Positions 32,922 through 42,824 are shown, numbered from the stretch's first letter. The stretch: 64,000 bases of DNA from Akkermansiaceae bacterium (GCA_024233135.1 JACKPZ010000018.1:1-64000); one strand, 5' to 3'. Notes: generated by a model from the sequence alone, not told the origin. Translations and numbers: made by a program.

Positions 32922-33689
32922 TCACTCGGCTTTCAACTCCATCACCTCGATGTTGCGGAACTCGACCGGGTGGCTCTCCGACTGGAGGCAGATGTAGCCT
33001 TCCGAGATCTCCTTCTTGCCGGCCACCTTGGCGAGTTCTTCGGCGTGGCTGTCGCCGCCGAGCACGGGTTTCGAATACTCGATGACGGTTTCGCCGTTGA
33101 TGATGTGTTTGATGGTGCCGTTGCCGTGCACCTCGACTTCGAGTTTCACCCACTGGTCGCCGTCGTAGGTTTTGGACGTCGAGGTGATGCAGTGACGGGT
33201 GTCGAGCTGGCCCTTGAAATCGACGTGGGTGCCCGGGGTGCAGAGGTTGCCGGTGGTGCGCTCGCCCTTGCCGGTGCCGCCGAGCATCTGGACTTCCAGC
33301 GAAGTCGGGAAATCCTGCTCCTGCCCCATCATTTCCGGCGACTCGCTATGGATCATGACGCCGGAGTTGCGGAACGCCCAGCCGGGCCCGCCCTGGATCT
33401 GGTCGCCGGTGAAGCGGTATTCGAGCCGCAGCCGGTAGTGCGAGAAACTCGATTTGTAGAACAAATGGCCGAAGCGCTTGTCCCAGTTCTTGTATTCCGA
33501 GTAGTCCACCTTGATCACGCCGTTCTCGACGCGGAAGGTGTTCTGGAAATTCTCGCCCGCCTTGCAGCCGCGGATCTTCGGCGTCCAGCCGTCGAGGTTC
33601 TTGCCGTTGAAGAGGGAGACCCATTTGCCTTCCTCGGCGGATGCGGTGGAAACGAGGGCGGCGAAGGCCGGAATGAGGAGATGTTTCAT
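32922..33689 (-). CDS. DUF1080 family secreted protein (3-keto-disaccharide hydrolase-like, 255 aa)
   Basis: A signal peptide (MKHLLIPAFAALVSTASA) precedes a single DUF1080 concanavalin-like domain: KWVSLFNGKNLDGWTPKI at the start, YRLRLEYRFTGDQIQG, GWAFRNSGVMIHSESPEMM, TSLEVQMLGGTGKGERTTGN and the ending SEGYICLQSESHPVEFRNIEVMEL. Pfam names this family 3keto-disac_hyd because characterised members cleave 3-keto-glycosides. It is solitary on the minus strand here; the second DUF1080 gene at 42096 sits beside an oxidoreductase. Unlike that one, it contains a Cys/His-rich middle part (NLCTPGTHVDFKG, RHCITST) typical of one DUF1080 subgroup. Confidence 0.87.
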   Translation of the reverse strand: MKHLLIPAFAALVSTASAEEGKWVSLFNGKNLDGWTPKIRGCKAGENFQNTFRVENGVIKVDYSEYKNWDKRFGHLFYKSSFSHYRLRLEYRFTGDQIQGGPGWAFRNSGVMIHSESPEMMGQEQDFPTSLEVQMLGGTGKGERTTGNLCTPGTHVDFKGQLDTRHCITSTSKTYDGDQWVKLEVEVHGNGTIKHIINGETVIEYSKPVLGGDSHAEELAKVAGKKEISEGYICLQSESHPVEFRNIEVMELKAE

Positions 33690-33764
33690 GACAGATCGGT
33701 TGAGGGTGGTGCGATACGGCGCGCCCCGGCGGATTCTAACGCCGGATTCTCCCGACCGCGAAAA

Positions 33765-35150
33765 TCACTCGTCCTCCGCCGCATCGCCCGCCGTCACGGG
33801 CACCAGCTTGCGGAAGTGGATCTGGCCCACGCGGCGGCCGTCGGTGCTGGTGACGCGCGCCTCGTAGCCGAGCACCTCCAGCGTTTCGCCCACTTCGGGG
33901 AAACGTCCGAGCTGCTGGGTGACGTAGCCGCCGACCGTGGTGACCTCGCCGCTCTCGAGCTCGAGCTCGGGCACGTGGTCGCCGAGGTCGTTGAGGGTCA
34001 TCGTGCCCTCGACGACGAATTCCTCGTCGTTGATCCGGTTGAACGTCGAGCGTTCGTTGTCGAACTCGTCCTGAATGTCGCCCACGAGTTCCTCCATGAT
34101 GTTGTCGAGAAACACGATGCCCACCGGCGTGCCGAATTCATCGACGGCCAGCGCGAGGTGCGCGTGCTCGCGCAGGAAGAACTTGAGCAGCGTGTCGAGC
34201 GGCATCGTGTCGGGCACGATCTTGAGCTCGCGTTTGATGCGCATCAGGTCCGGGTCCGGATCGTGGATCAGCTTGAAGAGGTCCTTGATGTGGATGAGGC
34301 CGATCGAATGGTCGAGGTGCCCCTTCACCAGCGGGAATCGCGTGTGTTTCGAGCGGATCGCGATGTCGAGCGTCTTGTCGAACGGTTCGTCGGCATCGAG
34401 CACGACGACCTCGTTGCGCGGCGTCATCACGTCGCGCACCCACAGCTCGTTGAGGCCGAGCGCGTTGATCAAGATCTCGCGTTCGGTTTCGGTGACCTCC
34501 TGCTGCTGGCCGCTTTGGGTGACGAGCAGCGCGAGTTCCTCGGCCGAGTGGATGTGCTCGCCCTCGCTGACCGGCTCGATGCGGCAGATGTGCTTGAGCA
34601 CCCAGTTCGCCGTGCTGTTGAAAAACACGATCACCCAGTGGAAGCCCTTGAAAAACAAATGCAGCGGCGCGACCACCGCCATCGTCACGGCAAGCGCCTT
34701 GCGGATCGCGATCGACTTCGGCACCAGCTCGCCGAGCACCACGTGCAGGAACGTGAAGGCCGCGTAGGCCAGCACCAGCGAGGTCGGGTAGATCGCACGT
34801 TCGGGCACGTTGGCATACGAGAGCAGCGGCGAGACCAGCGCCGAAACGAACGGCTCGCCGAGGAATCCCAGCGCCAGCGAGGAGATCGTGATCCCGAGCT
34901 GGTTGGCGGACAGGTAGCCGTCGAGGTTGTTGACGACGTGCATCGCCAGCTTCGGATCCGCGCCGGACTCTTTCGCCTCGGTTTCGATCTGGCTCGGCCG
35001 GACCTTGACGATGGCGAACTCGGACGCGACGAAAAACGCGTTGAGCAGCAGGAAGAACAAGATCCCCGCAAGGTAGAGGATCGATTGCCCGACGGATGGA
35101 AACTCGTGCGTGGCAGCGAGCAGGAGCGGATCGGAAAGAAGGGGACTCAC
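33765..35150 (-). CDS. CNNM/CorC-like hemolysin-family membrane protein (461 aa)
   Basis: The order is an N-terminal DUF21/CNNM transmembrane domain (about 25-200: ILFFLLLNAFFVASEFAIVKVRPSQIE, GYLSANQLGITISSLALGFLGEP, LHVVLGELVPKSIAI), two CBS domains (about 215-340: VRDVMTPRNEVVVLDAD, FPLVKGHLDHSIGLIHIKDL, LALAVDEFGTPVGIVFLDNIMEELVGDI) and a C-terminal CorC_HlyC transporter-associated domain (about 355-445: GTMTLNDLGDHVPELELESGEVTTVGGY). The family is linked to Mg2+/Co2+ efflux; the name hemolysin is historical. The gene lies 4 nt after fmdB-like on the same strand. Confidence 0.92.
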   Translation of the reverse strand: MSPLLSDPLLLAATHEFPSVGQSILYLAGILFFLLLNAFFVASEFAIVKVRPSQIETEAKESGADPKLAMHVVNNLDGYLSANQLGITISSLALGFLGEPFVSALVSPLLSYANVPERAIYPTSLVLAYAAFTFLHVVLGELVPKSIAIRKALAVTMAVVAPLHLFFKGFHWVIVFFNSTANWVLKHICRIEPVSEGEHIHSAEELALLVTQSGQQQEVTETEREILINALGLNELWVRDVMTPRNEVVVLDADEPFDKTLDIAIRSKHTRFPLVKGHLDHSIGLIHIKDLFKLIHDPDPDLMRIKRELKIVPDTMPLDTLLKFFLREHAHLALAVDEFGTPVGIVFLDNIMEELVGDIQDEFDNERSTFNRINDEEFVVEGTMTLNDLGDHVPELELESGEVTTVGGYVTQQLGRFPEVGETLEVLGYEARVTSTDGRRVGQIHFRKLVPVTAGDAAEDE

Positions 35151-35154
35151 GGCC

Positions 35155-35415
35155 TCAAAGCTTTTCGTACACGCCTTGATCGCGCTTTTCGAGCACGGTG
35201 AACCCCGCCTTCTTGGCGTCGGAAACGGACAGCGGTTTGGTGACCTTGGGCGTGTTGACCCGTGAGATCACCTTCTTGACCGGGTTCTTGCAGAGTGGAC
35301 AAACCTCAAGGGCGGGCCGGTCCACCGGACGTCGGAGTTCGAAACCGCGCGCGCAGATTCGGCACGAATGCTCGGGATCCTCGGCGGCTTCGGAGACGTA
35401 TTCGTAAATGGGCAT
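35155..35415 (-). CDS. FmdB-family zinc-ribbon protein (86 aa)
   Basis: The start MPIYEYVSEAAEDPEHSCRI and the two Cys pairs C18-x2-C21 and C39-x2-C42 form the FmdB-type zinc ribbon. Length is usual. The tail KKVISRVNTPKVTKPLSVSD is typical. The family is annotated as putative regulatory protein; the molecular role is unsettled. It precedes the CNNM-like gene by 4 nt, which suggests co-expression. It is 66 nt downstream of rpsN on the same strand. Confidence 0.88.
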   Translation of the reverse strand: MPIYEYVSEAAEDPEHSCRICARGFELRRPVDRPALEVCPLCKNPVKKVISRVNTPKVTKPLSVSDAKKAGFTVLEKRDQGVYEKL

Positions 35416-35481
35416 GAAGAAAGGCGCGGGCCGGGTGGTTTCCGCCCCACGCCTGGGAAAACTAGCTCGCGATGTGCCAGC

Positions 35482-35751
35482 TTACCAGCTCGACTTCGTC
35501 ACGCCGGGGATCATGCCGGCGGAAGCCAGTTCGCGGAACGAGATCCGGGACAGGCGGAAGCGGCGGAGGAAGGCGCGGCGGCGGCCGGAGAACTCGCAGC
35601 GGTTGACCAGCCGGGTCGGGCTGGCGTCACGGGGAAGCAACGTCAGGCCGACGTAGTCTTTCTCCGCCTTGAGCTTCTCACGGAGCTCGGCGTATTTCGC
35701 GACGGTTTGTTTCTTGCGCTCGTTGCGGGCGATCCAACTTTTCTTAGCCAT
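35482..35751 (-). CDS. rpsN: 30S ribosomal protein S14 (89 aa)
   Basis: It begins MAKKSWIARNERKKQTVAKY and ends FRELASAGMIPGVTKSSW, the universal S14 C-terminus. Only one Cys is present (in NRCEFSGRRRAFLRRF) where zinc-binding S14 has CxxC...CxxC, so this is the zinc-independent (C-minus) form. It is outside any ribosomal operon, as expected for a stand-alone S14 copy. The frame stays open upstream, but the ATG at 35751 gives the correct 89-residue protein. Confidence 0.95.
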   Translation of the reverse strand: MAKKSWIARNERKKQTVAKYAELREKLKAEKDYVGLTLLPRDASPTRLVNRCEFSGRRRAFLRRFRLSRISFRELASAGMIPGVTKSSW

Positions 35752-35989
35752 AATGCGGGGCGGGGGTATGTAGGGATTCAGCCCGCGGTTGCAAGCCCAA
35801 ACTTGCCGAAATTTCGAGGCCCGCCCGATCTTCTCCCGGCCCGTGGTGTTGACAAAGTATTTCCGTTCCCTCAGAAGCCCACGTCCGTATCCGTTTGTCT
35901 TCGTTGGAAACCTGCTGGGAATTCGTCTAGATTCGATGTTTCCCGCTCCCGCGGCGATGGGTGCGGACAACCTGCCATCCGCTCCCGAA

Positions 35990-38900
35990 ATGATCCCGAA
36001 GTTCCTCCTCGTTCTTGCCCTCGGATCGTCACTCTGCCTTGCGCAGTCGCCGCCCGCGTCCTTCACGCGGACGGTGACCAACGGCATTGACACCGTCACC
36101 GTCGACTACGTCTTGCATTCGGTCCGTGGACCGAATTTCTCCATCCTCGTCCAGGATTCAGCGGGCGCGCTCAACGCCCACAGCCCTGCGGAAAGCCGGA
36201 TCTACCTCGGCACCGTGCAAGGACATCCCGGCGCGATGGCGGCCGGTCTGCTGAAAGCCGACGACACGCTCATCACCCGCGTGACTTTCGAAACCGGCGT
36301 CGAGTGGACCAGCACCGGCGGCGTCGCATCCGTCCGGGGCAACACCAACTGGACGCCCGCATGGCCGGGCGCCACCCCGGGGTCCGGGGGCGCGGGATCC
36401 GACGTCTGGGCCGCCGAGGTGGGCATTGACGCATCTTATCGCCAGTTCCTCGGTGCCGGTTCGGATGTCGATGCCACCGTGGAAATCAGCGAGTTCGCCG
36501 TGATGTCGACGAACCTCCTCTACCTGCGGGACGCCGCGATCGTCCACCGGATCGGCCGCTTGATTGTCCGTGCCGATCAGGCCCAGGACCCCTACGAGCC
36601 GATGGGAGGAGACACGGGCCTGTTGTTGCCCGGCGTGAAAGACCAGTGGAACAACGTCCTGCCCGCGAGCACCCACGACCTTGCCATGGTAGCCCGTCCC
36701 GGAGCCGGCGGCGGCCTCGCCTGGGTGGGGGCCATTGGAACGTCCAACCGTTATTCCGCCAACGGCGCCAGCTCCAACGGGGACTTCAACGTCATCTGGC
36801 GTCACGAGGCGGGCCACAACTGGGGAGCCGGCCACTTCGAAGGCGGCACCCCGGAAGGTCCGACGATCATGTCCGGCAACGCGCTCGGCCGGATGTCGAG
36901 CCCGGAGCTCTACAAGATCCTCAACCACCGCAACACCAATACCGCCGTTCTCGACAACCTCGGGCCCTATTCCTTCTCCCTGCCGCCCCGCGCGTCCGCG
37001 GACCCGGTGAAATTCGATCCCGAGGGCGGGGCGGTCGCGATCGACGTGCTCGACAACGACAGCGACTCGAACGGCGACACGATTTCCATCCTCTCGTTCG
37101 ACACCACCAGCCACCGTGGTGCCGTTCTCGCGCTGTCGGCGGGCACAGGTCCCGGCGGTCGCGACGAAATCCAATACACCCCGCCCGTCAACTTCCTCGA
37201 TGGCACGGACTATTTCCAATACCGCATCGGCGACGGCACCGGCCGCGAGGCCGTCGGCTGGGTGATGCTCGAACCCGAGTTCTCCAGCGAAATGCTCGCC
37301 CACTGGAACTTCGATGAGAATGCGGGCGCGACCGCGAAGGATGCATCCATCGGCTTCAACGACGCGGCCGTCTCCGGCACACCCGGATGGAACGCGACCG
37401 GTCGCGAACACGCCTGCCTCACCGTGAACGGCACGGACAACTGGGCCACCTGCGCTTCGATCGATTTCAACACCAACACCCTCACCATCGCCGGCTGGAT
37501 CCGCCGCTCCGGCACGCAGAACGACTGGGCGGGCATCGCGTTCTCCCGCGCCGGCGGCACCGTCGGCTTCAATTTCGGTGGCGGCGGGGATGCCAACGAA
37601 CTCCGCTACCACTGGGGTGGCGGCGGCAACAGTTCCTATAACTTCAATTCGGACCTCCTCGTGCCGGATGGGGTCTGGACCTTCTGCGCGCTGGTCGTCG
37701 AGCCCACCCAGGCGACGCTCTACATGAAACCCGACGGCGGACCGATGGAAACCGCGGTCAGCACCGGCACGTTCTCGCCCAACAGCATCAGCGGCGGTTT
37801 CCGCATCGGCGGTGACTCGAACAGCTCGACCCGGACCTTCAACGGGGACATCGACGAGCTGCGTGTCTTCCAGCGCTCCCTCTCCGCGGCCGAGATCGAT
37901 TCGCTCGCCGGCGGCGGCGGGACCGCGTCGAATCCGGTTCCCGGCCGCGGCGGTGCGCTCACCCGGCCGATCACCGGCGACCTCCAGTGGAAGGCACCAC
38001 CTTCCACGGTGTCTCAAAGCGTGTTTCTCGGAACGACCTACACCGCGGTGGAGTCGGCGACCACCGCCTCTTCGGAATACCTCGGAGACACCGCCACTCC
38101 GTCGTGGTCGCTCTCCGATCTGCCCGAGGGTGTGTACTACTGGCGGGTCGACTGCAGTGACGGCGTCAGCACCTTCGAAGGGCCGGTTTGGTACTTTGAA
38201 GCGAGCGACGACATCGTCGATGGTCTCGTCGGCTGGTGGCGCATGGAGGAGGGCGACGGGCCCGTCGCGCTCGATTCCTCGCCCAGCGGAGCCGAGGGGA
38301 CGCTCGATCTCCCCGCATGGACGGCCGGCCGTCGTGGGGGTGGTCTTTTGTTCGATGGAAACGACCGCGTCGAATGTGGAACCGGAGCCTCCTTGTCGGG
38401 GACCACGCCGTTGACACTCGCGGCATGGGTGAAGGTCGACAATGGATACGCATCGTCGGCCATCGTCGTCCAACAGCGTGACGTCGCGGGGTTCAACGGC
38501 GAATACCAACTGTCCGTCCGCGCCAACGGCACCGTCGGCTTCTTCTTATATGGAGATAGCAGCACCCAGTTTGACTTTTCGGGAGCCACCGCCGTCAACG
38601 ACGGACAATGGCACCATGTCGCCGCCACCCGCGATGGCGCGGGCAACGCGACGATCTACGTCGATGGTGCGGTCGACGGGTCGGTGACGGGCACCACCGT
38701 CCGCAGCCTGAGTCCCTCCATCAGCGTCGGCATCGGATGCGACACCCGTGACAGCAACAAACACTTCCACGGAAGCATCGATGACGTCCGCATCTACGGC
38801 CGCCTGCTCAGCCAGACCGAAGTGCAGTCCGTTCGCAACCGCGCGCCGTTTTTCGCCAACGCGGTGATCTCCGGCGCCGATGCGAGCGACGGGGTTTCCT

Positions 38901-41900
38901 ACACCTCGTCGATCGCTTCCGAGGCGGACGACTACGATGCCGACGAAGCGCTCGTCTTCTCGAAAACATCCGGCCCCGCCTGGCTCGAGGTGGCACCCGA
39001 TGGATCGCTCGGCGGAACCCCGTTGCAGTCCGATGTCGGCCCCAACGTTTTCACGGTCGAAGTCGCCGACGCGCTCGGCGTCACCGCCAGCGCGCAGCTC
39101 GAAATCGAGGTTCTCGAACAGAACGATCCCCCCGCCTTCGACAGCGACCCGCTCGACGGCGGCACCGTCTTCGAGGGAATCGCCTACTCCGGAACCCTCG
39201 ACGGCACCGCCACCGATCCCGATGTGGGCGACACGCTCGAGTTCTCTTATATCAGCGGCCCGGCATGGCTCACGGTCCTGCCGGACGGATCTCTATCAGG
39301 CACGCCGTCGTCCGGCGATCTCGGACTCAACGTGTTCACCGTCCGCGTCACCGATTTCGCCGGTCTCTGGGATGAGGCTACCTTGAACATCACCGTCCTC
39401 GATGCCGATCCATCGATTTCGGTTTCCTCGCCCGCCGCCGGTCCCGTCGTCCCCTCGGGAGGGATCGTGGACATCACCGCCGCGGCATACGGCGGCATGC
39501 AGTCGATCACCGGCGTCGAGTTTTACGCCGACGGTGCCCTGCTCGGCAGTGACAGCAACGCGCCCTTCGAATTCACCTGGAACTCGCCCGCGCCCGGTCC
39601 GCACGCGCTCGTCGCACGCCTGCTCCACAGCGGCGGCCAACTCGACAGCGCGCCCGTTTCCATCACTGTCGCCGGCGACCAACCGATGTGGATCAACCCC
39701 GCCGGCGGATCCTGGCCCGTCGCCGGAAACTGGTTGCTCGATGACGTCGCCGACGGCGACACCGAGATCGCCGACTTCAGCCGCCTCGATCTGACGGCCG
39801 ACACCGTCGTCACCCTCGACGGTGCGCGTGCCATCGCCGGGCTCTGGTTCGCCGATACCACGCCGAGCCATAACTGGACACTCGCCGATGGTGGCGGCGG
39901 GCCGCTCACCCTCCATGCCGCGGGCACGCCCGTGATGGATGCCGCCGACGGCACGACCACGATCTCGGTGCCTCTCGCAGGCACGCTCGGATTCGAGAAA
40001 ACCGGAGTCGGAGCGCTCGTTCTAACAGGTGTCGGCACGTGGACCGGTTCCACCCTCGTTTCGGATGGCACGCTGGAGGTCCAGCAGAAATCCGGCGACG
40101 TCCCGTATGTCATCTCGCAGGGCGCCACGCTCCGCGTTGGCTACAATACCGGCCTTGGTTACACTCCCGGCCTCACGATCCACGGCAACGGCGTTTCCGA
40201 TCCCGCGGGCCTCTACGTGCTCGATGGAAGGACGCTCGCCAGCAACAGCGGCATTCTCTTCGACACCGCGCCATCCACCATCCGCTCCTACGGCGGTGGG
40301 AACGCCTCGATCCGTGGCTTCGATGTGAACTCCGCCTGGTTCCTGCGGAACACTGCTGCCGCCTCGGGTTCGGTGGTCGATGCGTCCATCGGCGTGCAGA
40401 CCGGCTACTATGGATATCGTATGCAAACCGACGCCGGTGCCGCCACCGCCACCGGCGACATCACCATCGAGGGTGTCATCTCCGGATCCGGCGGCGCGCA
40501 GACCGCGGGCATGCTCATGACCACCGGTCTCAGCAAGTGGGGCGATGGTTCGCTGCGGCTCACCGGCGCGTCCACCTACTCGCACGCCACCGCGGTGAAC
40601 CGCGGCACGCTCGTTCTATCCGGTGGCGACGACCGCCTGCCCGTCGGAACCACCGTGGTGCTTGGAAACGGAACGAACGCAGGGAAACTCGTGCTCGACG
40701 GGATCTCCCAAACCGTTGCCGGACTGCACGACCATGGCACCGCGACTCCGAACTCGGTTGTCGGCTCGTCCAGCCCCGGCACTCTCGATCTCGATCTCGC
40801 GGCCGACTCCACCTTCGGCGGCGTGCTCGGCGGCCCCGACTCGGATGAGAACAACCTCTCGTTCACCAAACGTGGCGTCGGCGCCCTCACTCTCACGGGC
40901 GCGCACTCCTACACCGGCGCGACCGACATCGAAGAAGGCGCCTTGTGGTTGGCAAGCGGTGCCTCGCTTGATCTAACCGCAACCACCGTTTCCGCCGGCG
41001 CCACCCTCGGCGGCGAAGGCTCGATCGCCGGCGACGTCGCGCTCTCCGGCACGCTCGCTCCCGCGGGCGACGCGATCGGCAGCTTCCCCATCGGCGGCAC
41101 GCTCACCGCCGCCCCGGGTTCATCGCTGGCGATTGAAATCGACGACTGGAACGGCGTGGCGGGCACGAACTTCGACCAGGTCGCCGCCACATCACTCGAC
41201 ATCACCGCTAACAGCGGCGAGCCGTTCGTCATCGACTTCGACGACACCGCGATCGGCGCTTACCCCACCGAGGCAAAGTCCCTGCTCATCATCGCCGCCG
41301 GAAGCGTCAGCGGATTCGATCCGTCCGTCGTGTCGCTCAACGTGCTCAGCGGAAACGCCACCGGTTGGTCGGTGGCCGCGGATTCGTCCGGCCTGTCGCT
41401 GGTCTATCAGCTTCCGAACACGGAGCCGTCGTTCGCCGGCCCGATCGACGGCGGCAGCCACCCGGCCGGTCAGCTTCTTTCCGGCGACATCTCGCCCGAA
41501 GCTTCCGATCCCGATGTGGGCGACACGCTCACCTTCAGCCTCACCAGCGGTCCCTCCTGGCTCACGGTGCTGCCCGACGGCAGCTACTCCGGCACCCCCG
41601 GCCTGCTCGAAGGCGGTGTCCACATCGCCACCGTGCGTGTCACCGACACGGGCACCTTGTTCGATGAAACCACGCTGACGATCACCGTCACGCTCACGCC
41701 CTATCAGCAGTGGCTGGTCGATACCTACGGCGTGGACGCGGAAAACCCGTCGCTCGCCGGCGACCTGCTGGATCCCGATCACGACACGCTCACCAATCTT
41801 GAGGAACACGCCTTCGGCACCGACGGTGACGCAGCCTCCGCGCGCCCGATCACCGCGCGATTCGAAGAAGGAGAGGAGCCTCCCGGTTTCCGCATGATCA

Positions 41901-42088
41901 TCGACCGCAATCCGCTCGCCACCGATGTGGAGTTCGTCGTCGAAGGCACATCCGATCCCTCGTTGCCCGGATCTTGGACCACCGCCGGCCTGGTCATCGA
42001 CGAGGACACACCCACCCGTCTCACCGTGCGCGACACCATCGGCGGAGCGAAGCGCTTCCTGCGCCTGCGGCTCGTGCGCGTGCCGTAG
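35990..42088 (+). CDS. Giant secreted protein: metzincin protease, LamG, Ig-like and autotransporter-type beta-strand repeats (2032 aa)
   Basis: The signal peptide is MIPKFLLVLALGSSLCLAQS; the ATG at 35990 was chosen for it. The reprolysin-like protease has the complete zinc motif H272-E-A-G-H276-NWGAGH282 and the Met-turn IM294SG. The rest, in order: cadherin-like domain (about 340-430, AIDVLDNDSDSNGDTISI), LamG 1 (about 436-640), Fn3-like linker, LamG 2 (about 744-945), Ig-like repeats (DPDVGDTLEFSYISGPAWLT), a Big domain, several autotransporter-associated beta-strand repeats (about 1240-1800, e.g. KRGVGALTLTGAHSYTGAT), a further Ig repeat and a Ca-binding/C-terminal module (DPDHDTLTNLEEHAFGTDG). 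No autotransporter barrel and no PEP-CTERM are present. It probably acts as a cell-surface or released adhesin/protease. Confidence 0.88.
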   Translation: MIPKFLLVLALGSSLCLAQSPPASFTRTVTNGIDTVTVDYVLHSVRGPNFSILVQDSAGALNAHSPAESRIYLGTVQGHPGAMAAGLLKADDTLITRVTFETGVEWTSTGGVASVRGNTNWTPAWPGATPGSGGAGSDVWAAEVGIDASYRQFLGAGSDVDATVEISEFAVMSTNLLYLRDAAIVHRIGRLIVRADQAQDPYEPMGGDTGLLLPGVKDQWNNVLPASTHDLAMVARPGAGGGLAWVGAIGTSNRYSANGASSNGDFNVIWRHEAGHNWGAGHFEGGTPEGPTIMSGNALGRMSSPELYKILNHRNTNTAVLDNLGPYSFSLPPRASADPVKFDPEGGAVAIDVLDNDSDSNGDTISILSFDTTSHRGAVLALSAGTGPGGRDEIQYTPPVNFLDGTDYFQYRIGDGTGREAVGWVMLEPEFSSEMLAHWNFDENAGATAKDASIGFNDAAVSGTPGWNATGREHACLTVNGTDNWATCASIDFNTNTLTIAGWIRRSGTQNDWAGIAFSRAGGTVGFNFGGGGDANELRYHWGGGGNSSYNFNSDLLVPDGVWTFCALVVEPTQATLYMKPDGGPMETAVSTGTFSPNSISGGFRIGGDSNSSTRTFNGDIDELRVFQRSLSAAEIDSLAGGGGTASNPVPGRGGALTRPITGDLQWKAPPSTVSQSVFLGTTYTAVESATTASSEYLGDTATPSWSLSDLPEGVYYWRVDCSDGVSTFEGPVWYFEASDDIVDGLVGWWRMEEGDGPVALDSSPSGAEGTLDLPAWTAGRRGGGLLFDGNDRVECGTGASLSGTTPLTLAAWVKVDNGYASSAIVVQQRDVAGFNGEYQLSVRANGTVGFFLYGDSSTQFDFSGATAVNDGQWHHVAATRDGAGNATIYVDGAVDGSVTGTTVRSLSPSISVGIGCDTRDSNKHFHGSIDDVRIYGRLLSQTEVQSVRNRAPFFANAVISGADASDGVSYTSSIASEADDYDADEALVFSKTSGPAWLEVAPDGSLGGTPLQSDVGPNVFTVEVADALGVTASAQLEIEVLEQNDPPAFDSDPLDGGTVFEGIAYSGTLDGTATDPDVGDTLEFSYISGPAWLTVLPDGSLSGTPSSGDLGLNVFTVRVTDFAGLWDEATLNITVLDADPSISVSSPAAGPVVPSGGIVDITAAAYGGMQSITGVEFYADGALLGSDSNAPFEFTWNSPAPGPHALVARLLHSGGQLDSAPVSITVAGDQPMWINPAGGSWPVAGNWLLDDVADGDTEIADFSRLDLTADTVVTLDGARAIAGLWFADTTPSHNWTLADGGGGPLTLHAAGTPVMDAADGTTTISVPLAGTLGFEKTGVGALVLTGVGTWTGSTLVSDGTLEVQQKSGDVPYVISQGATLRVGYNTGLGYTPGLTIHGNGVSDPAGLYVLDGRTLASNSGILFDTAPSTIRSYGGGNASIRGFDVNSAWFLRNTAAASGSVVDASIGVQTGYYGYRMQTDAGAATATGDITIEGVISGSGGAQTAGMLMTTGLSKWGDGSLRLTGASTYSHATAVNRGTLVLSGGDDRLPVGTTVVLGNGTNAGKLVLDGISQTVAGLHDHGTATPNSVVGSSSPGTLDLDLAADSTFGGVLGGPDSDENNLSFTKRGVGALTLTGAHSYTGATDIEEGALWLASGASLDLTATTVSAGATLGGEGSIAGDVALSGTLAPAGDAIGSFPIGGTLTAAPGSSLAIEIDDWNGVAGTNFDQVAATSLDITANSGEPFVIDFDDTAIGAYPTEAKSLLIIAAGSVSGFDPSVVSLNVLSGNATGWSVAADSSGLSLVYQLPNTEPSFAGPIDGGSHPAGQLLSGDISPEASDPDVGDTLTFSLTSGPSWLTVLPDGSYSGTPGLLEGGVHIATVRVTDTGTLFDETTLTITVTLTPYQQWLVDTYGVDAENPSLAGDLLDPDHDTLTNLEEHAFGTDGDAASARPITARFEEGEEPPGFRMIIDRNPLATDVEFVVEGTSDPSLPGSWTTAGLVIDEDTPTRLTVRDTIGGAKRFLRLRLVRVP

Positions 42089-42095
42089 GCGGGTT

Positions 42096-42824
42096 TCAGA
42101 GGCTCTCCGCGGTCTGTTCCGGTGACGTGAGCCCCGGCGGCAGCTCCATGATGCGGATGTTGCGGAAGTGGATCTCGGATCCTTCGGACTCGAGGCAGAT
42201 ATATCCTTTGCGGACGGAGGAGTCGCGGATGCCGTTCACGAATTTCCCGTTGATCGAAAGTTTGATCGCTCCATCGACGCAGACCACCGTGTAGCGGTTC
42301 CACTTGCCGTGGGGCCGGCAGCGCGGCTCCTTCGACATGCTGCGCGTGCCGCGCGGGTTCTCCGGTGTGGCGGTGAGGCCGTTCGCTCCGAACAACTCGC
42401 CGCTCACGTAGCCGGGATGGCGCGGCTTTCCATTCGCCTCCGGGTTGAGGTGGATCCAATCGAGTTCCAACATCTGCACCTCCATCCCCTTCGGCAGGCC
42501 GCCCGCGTTGGCGGGCTTGCCCTCGCTCCACACGAAGATCCCCGAGTTTCCTCCGGGTTTCATGTGACGCCATTCGATCTGCAGGATGAAGTTTTCGTAT
42601 TGTCTCTCGCTGCGCATCACGCCGATCGGCAGGCCGCTGCAAACAAGGATGCCGTCCTTGACGCTCCAGGTTTCCGGCGATGTGTTCACGTCCACCCAGC
42701 CGCTGAGGTCTTTGCCGTTGAACAAATCGACCCATTGCGGGACGGCCGGAGTTTCTTCGCTTGCGGCGAGGGCCAGGCTGGTTGCTAGAGCGAGGGGTGC
42801 GAGGAAAGATAGCGCGCGTTTCAC
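42096..42824 (-). CDS. DUF1080 family secreted protein (3-keto-disaccharide hydrolase-like, 242 aa)
   Basis: A signal peptide (MKRALSFLAPLALATSLALA) precedes a DUF1080 domain: VPQWVDLFNGKDLSGWVDVN, NFILQIEWRHMKPGGNSGIFVW, GMEVQMLELDW and the ending KGYICLESEGSEIHFRNIRIMEL. It lies 27 nt downstream of a Tat-exported Gfo/Idh/MocA oxidoreductase on the same strand. That pairing fits a two-step route in which the oxidoreductase makes a 3-keto-glycoside and the DUF1080 enzyme cleaves it. The chemistry is inferred from the family. It converges on the giant protein gene with a 7-nt gap. Confidence 0.88.
   Translation of the reverse strand: MKRALSFLAPLALATSLALAASEETPAVPQWVDLFNGKDLSGWVDVNTSPETWSVKDGILVCSGLPIGVMRSERQYENFILQIEWRHMKPGGNSGIFVWSEGKPANAGGLPKGMEVQMLELDWIHLNPEANGKPRHPGYVSGELFGANGLTATPENPRGTRSMSKEPRCRPHGKWNRYTVVCVDGAIKLSINGKFVNGIRDSSVRKGYICLESEGSEIHFRNIRIMELPPGLTSPEQTAESL

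Noticed and set aside
30115..35201. Two long plus-strand frames opposite the helical paralogues and the CNNM-like gene
   Set aside because: Same reason: they overlap genes with recognisable features and have none themselves.
35849..35877. TTGACA upstream of the giant protein gene as a promoter
   Set aside because: No acceptable -10 hexamer occurs 16-18 nt downstream, so the -35 match is probably chance.
36158..38509. 783-codon minus-strand frame inside the giant protein gene
   Set aside because: It is antisense to LamG and protease domains with intact catalytic motifs.
39120..41700. Repeated DPDVGDTL / SGPxWLTVLPDGS segments as a tandem DNA repeat or CRISPR
   Set aside because: They are protein-level Ig-like repeats with diverged DNA, spaced ~300 and ~2300 nt apart; no array structure.
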